DNA of 18,869 nt, taken from NCBI GenBank assembly GCA_934330725.1, contig CAKRGM010000044.1, positions 1 through 18,869 on the forward strand, in the 5' to 3' direction. Below the pieces are notes generated by a model. That model did not search any database. It was not told where the DNA came from and saw only the letters and a program-made list of their open reading frames with translations. Both the position numbers and the translations under genes were made by a program. Below, one piece after another: positions 1 through 7,585 of this stretch (position 1 is the stretch's first letter; every line of letters begins with the position of its first letter). The DNA is from an uncultured Lachnospiraceae bacterium. Its GTDB lineage: Bacteria; Bacillota; Clostridia; Lachnospirales; Lachnospiraceae.

Positions 1-2
1 AT

Positions 3-92
3 ACGGCAGAGGTAATTGCGTATGCAGACAAAGCGAACACGAGATTACGGAGCCGATACTATAAATTTATAAGACATAGAGTATATTGTTAG
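3..92 (+). pseudogene. Probable IS110-type transposase C-terminal remnant
   Basis: An open frame entering from the window edge encodes a short tail with AYADKANTRLRSRYYKFI, then runs into a TAG stop. The spacing of Ala, Lys, Arg and the RYY pair resembles the region near the C-terminus of IS110/IS116/IS902 transposases. The conserved continuation of that family (an AVAREL-like helix) is missing, so the element appears cut at about position 70, where a different coding frame begins. Family assignment rests on remembered family sequence and a very short stretch. The upstream part lies outside the window. Confidence 0.4.
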
Positions 93-180
93 AGATGGAA
101 ATACATTGATATTAAATACAAGAACATCTCAGGCATACCAATCTTGGATCCATATCAAAATTGGATTAGTGGGTGATTAA
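73..180 (+). pseudogene. Short coding fragment resembling a polymorphic-toxin C-terminal tail
   Basis: In a frame different from the transposase tail, an open stretch directly after a TAA (70-72) encodes DIEYIVRDGNTLILNTRTSQ and then less recognisable residues up to TAA at 178-180. The first twenty residues look like real protein (a beta-hairpin rich in charged residues and Asn/Thr). They recall the C-termini of secreted polymorphic toxins and other phage-like proteins, but I cannot name the family. There is no start codon or ribosome binding site, so it is a headless fragment, probably truncated by insertion or deletion at the transposase boundary. Confidence 0.35.
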
Positions 181-218
181 AGCCAGCAAGAGTAATCGCA
201 CTGATTTTCTGCTGGCTT
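180..218. terminator. Inverted repeat after the remnant; weak hairpin
   Basis: AAGCCAGCA (180-188) pairs perfectly with TGCTGGCTT (210-218) around a 21-nt loop, directly after the preceding stop codon. There is no clear T-run after it, so it may be a weak terminator or a leftover of an element end. The rest of the stretch up to 317 shows nothing further. Confidence 0.35.
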
Positions 219-317
219 CTCACGTTGTGTGGCATTTTTTCAAGTTTGCAAGTTCTGGAATTAGTGCAAAACAGCACTGCATCGCCATATGGAAAACAAC
301 TGTGGTATAGGCTTCGT

Positions 318-1382
318 TTACTTTTTAACAACAGCTTTCATAATCTTTTCAGCGTCATAATCCGGGGCCATAGACTCCGCTGCTTCATATATATTTTTTA
401 TTATTCTGATATCCTCTTCAAGCATATCTGCTGTCTGTTCAGGCGTATTTCCTTTGTTAATCTTTTTAATTACAAGATTAATCAGCTTTAAAAGTTGACC
501 TTCTTCACGACCTGTTTTAAGTCCTTCCTCACGACCTTCCTCACGACCTTCTTCACGACCGGCTTCTCTGGAGGCATCCCTCTCCTGTTGCATATGCTTT
601 TCCTGGTCATATTCAAATATACTCATTCTCAACACCTCGGCTCGATTCTTTTTAAGGAATTCTTTTAGAATCCCTTCATCTATGCATTCATCTATTGCTT
701 TTTCAATTGCTGACTTAAAAGGTAATGTCTTTTGGTATTTTCTTGTTATATCTATAAAGTGCATATACTGCTGCAGTGTCGGGCTTTTCTTCATCAGGTC
801 TTTATTGTATCCCGGATTTATATTCACAACCTCAATAGTAAGCTCCATAGAAATATTTTCTGACTTCTTCTCATATGCATCTGACAGTTTTAGAAGCTGT
901 TTCTCCGGAAGCTTTTTTAGTCCATTATAAAATACTACAAACTTTGGTTCAGGTATTTTTATAAGCTTCTCACCATAAATGTTCTCATTCATTGTCAGTG
1001 CAGAATATACGCATGATACATAAAACAGATTCCTAAGCGGCATATTTAAATTTACCGTTGACTGGTGCTCATATAGAACCAGCTGAGAACCTATTATAAA
1101 TGAAACATCATTTTTCATGCCCATATATATTGCATTCTCAAGTGTTGTAATAATGAGTTCATCCGGGTTGTCATAAGACGTATCATTCATTGCATTATAT
1201 ACTTCCAGTGCAACTTTTCTGTCTTTAAGCAGCATCCTGAATACATGATCTTTGTATGCCCTGTCCGGTTCTGCGAGTATCTGGATTATATTCTGGACTG
1301 ACTGTTCAAGCTGCTCCCTTGATATTCCGTTACCTGCGCCATTACCTTTTTTAGTTTTAATTGTGTTTTCGTTTTCTAACAT
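318..1382 (-). CDS. Rpn family PD-(D/E)XK nuclease / putative transposase
   Basis: A 354-residue protein of the Rpn (recombination-promoting nuclease, formerly transposase_31-like) family, which cuts DNA and promotes RecA-independent recombination in E. coli. Residues about 40-140 hold the nuclease core, with KNDVSFII followed by LVLYEHQST and NMPLRNLFY, the family's characteristic Asp and Glu-x-Gln region. The C-terminal part is helical and charged. Around residues 271-295 it contains tandem GREE units encoded by 12-bp repeats. The ATG at 1382 is preceded by AAAGGAGG at optimal distance. The gene stands alone, between degraded fragments on the opposite strand, in what looks like an accessory patch. 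Nothing in it is obviously broken, so it may be active. Its natural role in clostridia is unknown. Confidence 0.85.
   Translation of the reverse strand: MLENENTIKTKKGNGAGNGISREQLEQSVQNIIQILAEPDRAYKDHVFRMLLKDRKVALEVYNAMNDTSYDNPDELIITTLENAIYMGMKNDVSFIIGSQLVLYEHQSTVNLNMPLRNLFYVSCVYSALTMNENIYGEKLIKIPEPKFVVFYNGLKKLPEKQLLKLSDAYEKKSENISMELTIEVVNINPGYNKDLMKKSPTLQQYMHFIDITRKYQKTLPFKSAIEKAIDECIDEGILKEFLKKNRAEVLRMSIFEYDQEKHMQQERDASREAGREEGREEGREEGLKTGREEGQLLKLINLVIKKINKGNTPEQTADMLEEDIRIIKNIYEAAESMAPDYDAEKIMKAVVKK
499..570. repeat. 12-bp tandem repeats inside the Rpn gene
   Basis: Units of the form CCTTCYTCACGA occur at 499-510, 523-534, 535-546 and 547-558. Diverged units lie at 511-522 and 559-570. 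On the coding strand they give the Gly-Arg-Glu-Glu repeats in the C-terminal helix of the nuclease. Such in-frame repeats could vary in copy number between strains. Confidence 0.85.
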
Positions 1383-1712
1383 CCATTATCCTCCTTTGAT
1401 GTATCGGGAGAATACTGCATTTTCAGATACCAATTTTATAAGCATGTGATATATATGCTACACACAAAGCATGCTTTATAAGTCATGGCTAAATCCACCT
1501 GTAAGAATTCTCCCTGCTTTGACTGTTTGTGATTTAAAGCATTGAAAATTCCTGTTGATTAATATCCTACTGAAATGCAGAATGGCTTATATGCCATAAT
1601 TAGATTATATATGTAATTACTGCAATGAAATTATTGTTGAATTATTGCACATAAATACATATCTGTTAGAAATGTAATGCTTTAGTTTGAATTATACCAT
1701 TAGTTTATAATT
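1383..1712. other. Intergenic stretch without a recognised gene
   Basis: This AT-rich stretch separates the Rpn gene from the frameshifted remnant. It contains the Rpn ribosome binding site (complement of CTCCTTT, 1391-1397) and a 12-bp palindrome AAAGCATGCTTT (1466-1477). I found no convincing RNA gene or conserved reading frame, and no promoter I would defend. Confidence 0.5.
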
Positions 1713-2188
1713 ATGTCACTAAAAATAATTATAAAGACTTTAGGTGATGCTGTTTCAACAGTGGAGGGAATAGCCGGGATGACACCTGGAGCTGCAACTA
1801 TATCTGGTAGAACAACACTTGTGAGCGGAGAAGCAGCGTTGTGTACAACAGGAGTAGTAGAAGGTGCGCCAGCAATTGCAATATCAGCTGAAGCGGTAGC
1901 TGTAGGAACAATAGAACTTGCAGTAGCAGGAGGCGAACTGTTAAGCGGTGGAATGAAAATGACAATATACAAGGTGCTATTGATGTTTACAGTTATGAAA
2001 TGTCAAAAGAGAAAAAAAGAATATCCCCTTTTAAAGTAAATTTTGGTGAAATAATAAGTATATTTGCTAATCGTTTAAGGGAAAAACATAATAGATTAAT
2101 AGAAAAAAAGCCGGATGCAGACCAATGGCTGAGTAAGCAGAGCACAATGATGAAAGCAGATTATGGATACAGTTTCTGGGGAGAGTAG
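1713..2188 (+). pseudogene. Frameshifted Ala/Gly/Val-rich remnant, possibly a toxin pre-domain and tail
   Basis: Two overlapping frames read as one broken protein. The first (from ATG 1713) encodes a small-residue-rich region with GDAVSTVEGIAGM and AISAEAVAVGTIELAVAGG. Such alternating Ala/Gly/Val stretches precede the toxin domain in many clostridial secreted polymorphic toxins. Near 1950 the coding signal moves to the second frame (NENDNIQGAIDVYSYEMSKE), which continues into the ATG-2000 frame and ends KADYGYSFWGE at 2188. One missing base near 1950-1953 would join the two. A TAG lies only nine bases upstream of ATG 1713 and there is no ribosome binding site, so the 5' part is missing too. 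The C-terminal 60 residues are not recognised. Confidence 0.5.
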
Positions 2189-2228
2189 TTAAGGTCATGC
2201 TGGAGCAATGGCCTTAATAAAGCTTTTT
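2189..2228 (+). terminator. Rho-independent terminator
   Basis: TTAAGGTCAT (2189-2198) pairs with ATGGCCTTAA (2208-2217) over ten positions with one G-U wobble. It is followed closely by TTTTT at 2224-2228. It sits just after the stop of the remnant, which suggests that reading frame was once an expressed gene. Confidence 0.7.
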
Positions 2229-2330
2229 ATAAGCCCATATGCCAAAAGTAATAATTTCCGCAAGACGCACAGAATGATATGCCAGAAGACTTTTGTATAA
2301 TTTAAAAACAAAAATGGAATAAAAAAACTA

Positions 2331-2359
2331 TTGTTTAATAAATAATGTCGTGGTACAAT
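2331..2359 (+). promoter_or_regulatory. Promoter for the thrS leader
   Basis: A -35 box TTGTTT (2331-2336), a 17-bp spacer and a -10 box TACAAT (2354-2359) match sigma-A consensus well. Transcription would start near 2366, just ahead of the T-box leader. Confidence 0.7.
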
Positions 2360-2365
2360 AAAGAC

Positions 2366-2609
2366 CGATATTGAAAAACGATGACAGAAAGAGTAGTGTA
2401 TCAGAACCATTCAGAGAGAACAGCATATGGTGAAAGCTGTTTATGGAGATAATACATGAAAACCATTCTCGAGTGTGGCGTATAAGGAATCTTTGATTTT
2501 GAAGCGTTACCGCATAGCTGCGTTACAGGCAAAGAGTGAAATTTAAGGTGGAACCGTGTGCAAGCACCCTTAGGTATGTATTAAAGTGTACCTATGGGTG
2601 CTTTTTTTT
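2366..2609 (+). promoter_or_regulatory. T-box riboswitch leader for threonine
   Basis: T-box leaders bind uncharged tRNA and allow read-through of a terminator when the tRNA is uncharged. Here an early GATGACAGAAAGAGTAGTG element, a distal stem I segment (CAGAGAGAACAGC with GCTGTT) and the T-box core AAGGTGGAACCGTG (2545-2558) are visible. The core is the sequence that pairs with the tRNA acceptor end. A plausible specifier is ACA at 2454-2456, a threonine codon, in keeping with the downstream gene; this call is less certain than the T-box itself. A terminator hairpin follows immediately (annotated separately). Confidence 0.88.
2563..2609 (+). terminator. Regulated terminator of the T-box leader
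   Basis: AGCACCC and TAGGTA on the 5' side pair with TACCTA and GGGTGCT on the 3' side (2563-2602), with one T-T mismatch. Eight T residues follow (2602-2609). Its 5' arm lies directly after the T-box core, as expected for mutually exclusive antiterminator and terminator structures. Confidence 0.9.
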
Positions 2610-2646
2610 CAATATACTTAAGAATCAAGATGGAGGAATTAAGAAA

Positions 2647-4404
2647 ATGGTTAATTTTAAAGAAGATGAACAGTTAAAAACATTGAATCATTCATGTGCA
2701 CATCTTATGGCACAGGCTATCAAGCATCTTTACCCACAGGCAAAGTTCTGGGTAGGACCTGTAGTTGAAGAAGGTTTTTATTATGACGTGGATCTTGGTG
2801 ATGATGTTATAAAGGATGAGGACATTCCTAAGATTGAAAAAGAAATGAAAAAAATTGCCAAATCAGGTAAAAAGATTATTCGTAAGGAAATTTCCAAGGA
2901 TGAAGCTATGGAAATGTTCAAGAATGATGAATATAAGTTAGACCTCATCTCTAATCTTGAGGATGGAACTATTTCATGTTATGAGCAGGGCGATTTTACT
3001 GATCTTTGCAGAGGACCTCATGTAGATAATGTCAAGTTATGCCGCAATTTTAAGCTTTTAAGACATTCAGGTGCATACTGGAAGGGCGACAGTAAGAACA
3101 AAGTGCTTCAGAGAATTTACGGTGTATGTTTCCCGACACCTGAAGAACTTGAAGATCATTTAAAACTTCTTGAAGAAGCTAAAGAAAGAGATCATAGAAA
3201 GATTGGTAAAGATATGCAGCTTTTCATGGTAGATGACCTCGTTGGACGTGGTTTGCCGATGTTTTTACCAAAAGGATATATTGTATGGCAGGAACTTGAG
3301 AATTATATTAAGACAAAGGAAAGAAAACTTGGTTATCAGCATGTTATGACACCATGTGTTGGTACGATTAACCTTTATAAGACATCAGGCCACTGGGATC
3401 ATTATAAGGAAAATATGTTCCCGGCAATGGAAGTCGATGGCGAGGGATTTGTATTAAGACCAATGAACTGTCCACATCATATGATGATTTATGCAAACAG
3501 AATGCATTCATACAGAGATTTGCCAATTAGAATCGGTGAGATAGCACATGATTTCAGATATGAATCAAGTGGAACATTAAAGGGTATTGAAAGAGGAAGA
3601 CATTTCTGCCAGAATGATGCTCATATTTTTGTTACACCTGAGCAGATAAAAGACGAATTTTCAAGAGTTGTAGATCTGATATTCAGCACATATAAGGATT
3701 TTGGAATAACAGATTATCGTTGCGTATTATCACTTAGAGATCCTGCAGATAAAGAAAAATATCATGATGATGATGAAATGTGGAATAAGGCTGAAAATGC
3801 TTTAAGAGATGTTATGAACAGTCTTGGAATTGAATATACAGAAGAAATCGGTGAAGCAGCATTCTATGGTCCTAAGCTCGATGTAAATGTTAAACCTGCT
3901 GTAGGTAATGAAATCACATTATCAACATGTCAGCTTGACTTCTGCCTTCCGGCTAAGTTTAACCTTTCATATATAGACAAAGATGGCGAGAAGAAGACAC
4001 CTGTTGTTCTTCATAGAGCTATCCTTGGTTCTCTTGACAGATTTATGGCTTATATTCTTGAGGAAACAAAGGGTGATCTTCCAACATGGCTTGCACCTGT
4101 TCAGGTAAGAATCATGCCTGTTAAGACAGATAATGAAGAAATCATGGCATATGCACATGAAGTATATGATGCTCTTGAAAAGAGGGATATCAGAGTAGAA
4201 CTTGATGACAGAGCTGAAAAGTTAGGTTATCGTATGCGTGAAGGTCAGATGCAGAAAGTTAAGTATATTCTTGTCATTGGATTTAATGAACAGGAAAACA
4301 AAACAGTATCTTACAGACTTCATGGTGAAGCAGATACAACAGTTCTTCCATTAGATGAATTTGTTGAAAAACTGGATAATGATATAAAGAATAAAGTAAG
4401 ATAA
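2647..4404 (+). CDS. thrS: Threonyl-tRNA synthetase, form lacking the TGS domain
   Basis: A class II synthetase that charges tRNA-Thr in the cytoplasm. I start it at ATG 2647 (585 residues), preceded by GGAGG. A longer open frame from 2536 would translate the T-box and terminator and is not real protein. The editing domain is present, with HSCAHL near residue 15 and CRGPH near 121. Class II motifs follow: RPMNCPHHM, the motif 2 region RIGEIAHDFRYE, and motif 3 VVLHRAILGSLDRFM. The anticodon-binding domain ends the protein. The editing HSxAHL motif sits some 58 residues closer to the N-terminus than in E. coli ThrRS, so the N-terminal TGS domain is absent; similar short forms occur in clostridia. 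Expression should rise when uncharged tRNA-Thr accumulates, through the T-box leader. Confidence 0.97.
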   Translation: MVNFKEDEQLKTLNHSCAHLMAQAIKHLYPQAKFWVGPVVEEGFYYDVDLGDDVIKDEDIPKIEKEMKKIAKSGKKIIRKEISKDEAMEMFKNDEYKLDLISNLEDGTISCYEQGDFTDLCRGPHVDNVKLCRNFKLLRHSGAYWKGDSKNKVLQRIYGVCFPTPEELEDHLKLLEEAKERDHRKIGKDMQLFMVDDLVGRGLPMFLPKGYIVWQELENYIKTKERKLGYQHVMTPCVGTINLYKTSGHWDHYKENMFPAMEVDGEGFVLRPMNCPHHMMIYANRMHSYRDLPIRIGEIAHDFRYESSGTLKGIERGRHFCQNDAHIFVTPEQIKDEFSRVVDLIFSTYKDFGITDYRCVLSLRDPADKEKYHDDDEMWNKAENALRDVMNSLGIEYTEEIGEAAFYGPKLDVNVKPAVGNEITLSTCQLDFCLPAKFNLSYIDKDGEKKTPVVLHRAILGSLDRFMAYILEETKGDLPTWLAPVQVRIMPVKTDNEEIMAYAHEVYDALEKRDIRVELDDRAEKLGYRMREGQMQKVKYILVIGFNEQENKTVSYRLHGEADTTVLPLDEFVEKLDNDIKNKVR

Positions 4405-4493
4405 CCGGTGCAGTCGGCTATTCTTTACAATCCGTTACGAAACAATAAATCGGGAAGCTGATTATAATATGATGTAATTAAATTAATTATTTA

Positions 4494-4541
4494 CAGGGCA
4501 ATATCTGGATGAGTAATGCATTCAGACATTGCCCTGTTTTT
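4494..4541 (+). terminator. Terminator of thrS
   Basis: CAGGGCAAT (4494-4502) pairs with ATTGCCCTG (4528-4536). The inner segments TCTG/CAGA and ATG/CAT extend the stem across single mismatches, and five T residues follow (4537-4541). No other feature was found between the thrS stop and this hairpin. Confidence 0.92.
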
Positions 4542-4613
4542 GAATGGTAAATATATTTGATATAGCTAAAGGCTATGGCAAAGTATATGCAAAATATATT
4601 TTAAAAGTATAAT

Positions 4614-4641
4614 TTGTGTTGATAGAATAGCCACATAATAT
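4614..4641 (+). promoter_or_regulatory. Possible promoter for the methionine synthase-like gene
   Basis: TTGTGT (4614-4619) and TAATAT (4636-4641) are separated by 16 bp, about 50 bases ahead of the gene. The match to sigma-A consensus is modest. I see no S-box or T-box signature in this intergenic region, which is notable for a methionine-type gene. Confidence 0.3.
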
Positions 4642-4690
4642 GTAGTTACAGACAAATTACACTATACTAACATTCGGGAAGAAATAAGAC

Positions 4691-5805
4691 ATGAGTACAT
4701 TACATATATCATTTAGATACGATTTTGTAGGTAGTTTTTTACGTCCACAAAAGCTTAAGGAGGCAAAGCAGGCTTATACAGATGGTAAAATAACAAAAGA
4801 GGAACTTGATACAGTTATTGATGATGCGGTTCGTGATGTAGTAGCAAAGCAGAAATCATTGGGATATCATGTGATTCAGATGGAGAATTCAGGAGAACTT
4901 TCTGGCATCTGGATTTTATGTGGGGATTTGAAGGCGTAGAACATTCACAGATGGGTGGCGGAGTACAGTTTAACGGAGAGGTGGCTGCACTTGAAGCTAC
5001 ATTTCTTGTTGGAAAGATAAAAGCAAAGAAACACCCGTTTGTGGAATATTTTAAGTTTTTGAAGCAGTTTGAAGATGAGAACACTATAGCAAAATATACT
5101 ATACCTGCTCCTGCACAGATGTATCAGCAGATGATTGTCCCTCAGAATATCGAAGAAACAAGAAAGTACTACGCAACAGATGATGAGCTTATAAAGGATA
5201 TTGGAAAGGCATATCAGGAGGTTATTAAGCAGTTTTATGATGCAGGATGCCGTAATTTACAGCTTGATGACTGTACATGGGGCGCTATTGTGGGAGATGC
5301 AGCAAAGCAAAGATATAAGGCTCTTGGAGTCGAACTTGACGATGTAAAGGCTCGTCTTCTTGAAGTAAATAACCTTGCAGTAGAAGGAAAACCGGATGAT
5401 ATGGTTATTGCGTCACATATTTGCAGAGGTAACTATCATTCAACATTCTTTACAAGCGGTCCATATGATTCAGTAGCTGATTATGTATTTGCAAATGAAA
5501 ATGTAGATGCTTTGTATTTAGAGTATGATGATGCAAGATCAGGCGGGTTTGAACCTCTGGCAAAGGTATCAGAAGATAAAAAGGTTGTACTTGGTCTTAT
5601 TACAACAAAATCACCGGAGCTTGAGAATAAAGAAGAAGTTATCGCAAGAATACATGCTGCTGCAAAGTATATTCCATTAGATAGATTATATTTAAGTCCA
5701 CAGTGTGGTTTCGCTTCATGTGAGATTGGTAATAAGATTACTGAAGAAGAACAGTGGGCAAAGCTTGCTTTAGTTAAGGAAATTGCTGAAGAAGTATGGG
5801 GTTAA
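4691..5805 (+). pseudogene. Cobalamin-independent methionine synthase-like protein (YxjG/YxjH type), frameshifted
   Basis: The gene belongs to the COG0620 MetE-C family, which transfers a methyl group to homocysteine or a related thiol using a zinc site. The first frame encodes YDFVGSFLRPQKLKEAK up to GYHVI and then goes wrong. The second frame resumes with DGEFRRTFWHLDFMWGFEGV. One base is missing between 4876 and 4877 (restoring an A gives HVITDGEF), after which the protein would be about 371 residues, the usual length for the family. Expected family elements are seen after the junction: LQLDDCTW, SHICRGN and LSPQCGF with the zinc-ligand Cys. Without a correction the product stops after 82 residues. 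It could be a genuine recent pseudogene or a sequencing error, since the rest is uniformly well conserved. Confidence 0.88.
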
Positions 5806-5842
5806 TTATTAAAAGAAAAATCCAATGTAAAAGATAAAATAT

Positions 5843-5886
5843 AAAAAGCTGTGTTTAAATGTAAAATTTAAACATAGCTTTTTATT
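5843..5886. terminator. Bidirectional terminator between convergent genes
   Basis: AAAAAGCTGTGTTTAAAT (5843-5860) pairs with ATTTAAACATAGCTTTTT (5866-5883) around a 5-nt loop, with one wobble. A-runs and T-runs on both sides suit termination from either strand. The methionine synthase-like gene and the GAF fragment converge here. Confidence 0.88.
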
Positions 5887-6393
5887 TTATTCCCGTTCAT
5901 TTTCTGTTAATTGCTGCAATTCATAAATTGTATCAGTCATAAGTTTCCCAATAGTATGCATGACTTCAATTTCACTTTGAAGCCACAGCCTTTTATAACC
6001 ATAGTTGTTTATGCCGAGTGTTCCAATAATTTTACCGTCTTTATGAATCAGAACCTGAAGCAGTGTCTGTACTTTCATTCTTTTTAGTTCACTTTTAACA
6101 AGTTCTACAGATTTTTCAATATCTGTGCAAAAGAAAATTCCATCACTGTTAAAACACTTCTTTTCATAATCACGTCCGGACATTTTTAGATTAGGTGTAA
6201 TATTATAGTCGCTGTTCTGTGCATAGAAGAAAGATTTACCAATGTGCATTTCATCCTTTGTGTAACAGCTTGCATAAGCCCTTGTTACATCAAATGCATC
6301 CACAATGAGCTTGCAGATTTTTTCAATTGTTGTCCGGGTATCTTCCTTTAGTGCTAATTCATCGATTACCGCATCAAAGGTCTGTCTGGAGTA
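5887..6393 (-). pseudogene. GAF-domain protein, 5'-truncated fragment
   Basis: The minus-strand frame, open to 6435, encodes a GAF sensor domain: AVIDELALKEDTRTT, TIEKICKLIVDAFDVTRAYASCY, a variable segment, then TLLQVLIHKDGKIIGTLGINNY and a helical end. GAF domains bind small ligands and usually sit inside larger signalling proteins such as diguanylate cyclases or histidine kinases. Here only the GAF unit remains, ending NERE at the stop. The first 14 residues of the open frame (MIIYKFHHPHVFFR) are the antisense of the TetR-like fragment on the other strand and are probably not original protein. I therefore place the true boundary near 6393. No ribosome binding site is evident at ATG 6435. 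It probably is the 3' end of a larger gene cut by rearrangement. Confidence 0.6.
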
Positions 6394-6738
6394 TCTGAAG
6401 AAAACATGTGGATGATGGAATTTATATATGATCATTTTGATGTTTTTAAATTGATCGCATGTGCCTCTATGGGAACGAGGTATGAGAATTATATTGATTC
6501 TCTGGTTGACATTGAGGCAGATTCGGCAATGGTTTTAATGGGAAAGATGTTAAAAGCGGGTTACAGCCTTCCATTACTTGATGATGAATTAGCACACATA
6601 ATATCAAGCGGGTTGTTTAACTGTGTTTTTGAAACGGTACGTCATGATATGCCAAGAGATAAAGCATTTGCCTATATCAGAAGTTATCAGCTTTTTTATA
6701 CAGCAGGATGGCTGAAAATATTAGGATTAGACAAATAA
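6391..6738 (+). pseudogene. TetR-family regulator, C-terminal fragment without DNA-binding domain
   Basis: The frame encodes the ligand-binding half of a TetR regulator: MEFIYDHFDVFKLIACASMG, YENYIDSLVDIEADSA, then DDELAHIISSGLFNCVFETV and a final AGWLKILGLDK. About 110 residues are present where a full protein has about 190-200. The helix-turn-helix domain is missing, and the sequence runs straight into the antisense GAF fragment at about 6390. It lies 37 bases ahead of a broken ABC exporter gene, the usual place for a TetR repressor of an exporter operon. It cannot bind DNA as it stands. Confidence 0.75.
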
Positions 6739-6775
6739 TATCAAAAATGATTATTAAAAAAAGGAGATGAATGAA

Positions 6776-7516
6776 ATGGATAAGAAAAAAGAACCTTCAT
6801 CATTTGGTTTACTTTGGAAATGGGCTGGAAAGTATCATGCAGGTTTTTATGCAGCCGTTATTACGGCAGTAGCAGGTGTGGCAGGAATCATGTTTTCTTA
6901 TGTAAGTGTAGCCGGCATTATCAGAATTCTGGTTTCAGGTGGTGAATTAAAAGACTGCATCCCATGGATATTTGGTGTGGCAGCAGGATATCTGGTCAAA
7001 TAAGTATGTTCTACAATTTCAACTGCGTTGTCACATACTGCTACATATCATACTTTAAGGGATCTTCGTGAAAGACTTTTAAAGAAATTATCACTGGTTC
7101 CTATGGGTACAATACTTAATACACCATCAGGACAATATAAGACTACAATTGTTGACAGAGTGGAAGGAATGGAACCGACACTGGCACATTTAATTCCTGA
7201 GATGACTGCTAATCTGGTAGTCCCAATTGCAATCGCAGTTTATATTTTCACGATTGACTGGAGAATGGGGCTGGCATCTCTTGTTACAACAATTGTTGGA
7301 ATGATTGCAGCTTCAGGAAGTGGAAAGACTTATGCACAGCGCTGGGATGGAGCAGTTAAAGTAGGAAAAGATATGGCCAATGCAGATCAGATTCTTGTAT
7401 TAAACAAAGGACATATTGTTCAGCAGGGAACACATGAGCAGTTGGCTTTAAGTGAAGGTCTGTATAAAGACTTCTTAAATGCAAGGCAAAAAGCAGCAAG
7501 CTGGAAACTTGCGTAG
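6776..7516 (+). pseudogene. ABC exporter half-transporter, broken by a nonsense codon and a large internal deletion
   Basis: The start ATG 6776 lies nine bases after AAGGAG; an ATG at 6767 is too close to that site. The N-terminus has a membrane segment (FYAAVITAVAGVAGIMFSYV). An in-frame TAA at 7001-7003 interrupts the gene, and the same frame then resumes with ALSHTATYHTLRDLRERLL, typical of an ABC transmembrane domain. At about 7380 the transmembrane domain (VGKDMAN) jumps directly to the last part of a nucleotide-binding domain (ADQILVLNKGHIVQQGTHEQL). Walker A, Q-loop, signature, Walker B and H-loop are all gone. About 246 codons remain of an expected near-590. The C-terminal ending SWKLA resembles the ends of the intact ABC pair downstream, so this looks like a decayed paralogue. 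Confidence 0.88.
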
Positions 7517-7547
7517 GATAGAAGATAAAATAATATAATTTTCTGAA

Positions 7548-7585
7548 AAAAACGGAAGCTGAAATGAATTTTGGCTTCCGTTTTT
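7548..7585. terminator. Rho-independent terminator
   Basis: AAAAACGGAAGC (7548-7559) pairs perfectly with GCTTCCGTTTTT (7574-7585) around a 14-nt loop, ending in T-runs. It closes the TetR/ABC remnant unit. Confidence 0.9.

Noticed and set aside
499..570. A CRISPR-like array in the tandem repeats
   Set aside because: Units are contiguous 12-mers without spacers and lie within a coding frame.
1700..1972. A 90-residue minus-strand frame opposite the Ala/Gly-rich remnant
   Set aside because: It is the antisense shadow of repetitive Ala/Gly codons, without a ribosome binding site.
2536..2646. N-terminal extension of ThrRS encoded by the longer open frame
   Set aside because: These codons overlap the T-box core and its terminator, and GGAGG lies just before ATG 2647.
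4463..4468. TATAAT between thrS and its terminator, as a promoter for a small RNA
   Set aside because: No acceptable -35 box lies 16-18 bases upstream; AT-rich sequence makes chance matches common.
7309..7335. A Walker A-like sequence (ASGSGKT) in the broken ABC gene
   Set aside because: It lies in the membrane-domain linker, lacks the first Gly of the GxxxxGK motif, and is followed by the typical KTYAQRWDGAVKVGK linker, not by an ATPase fold.
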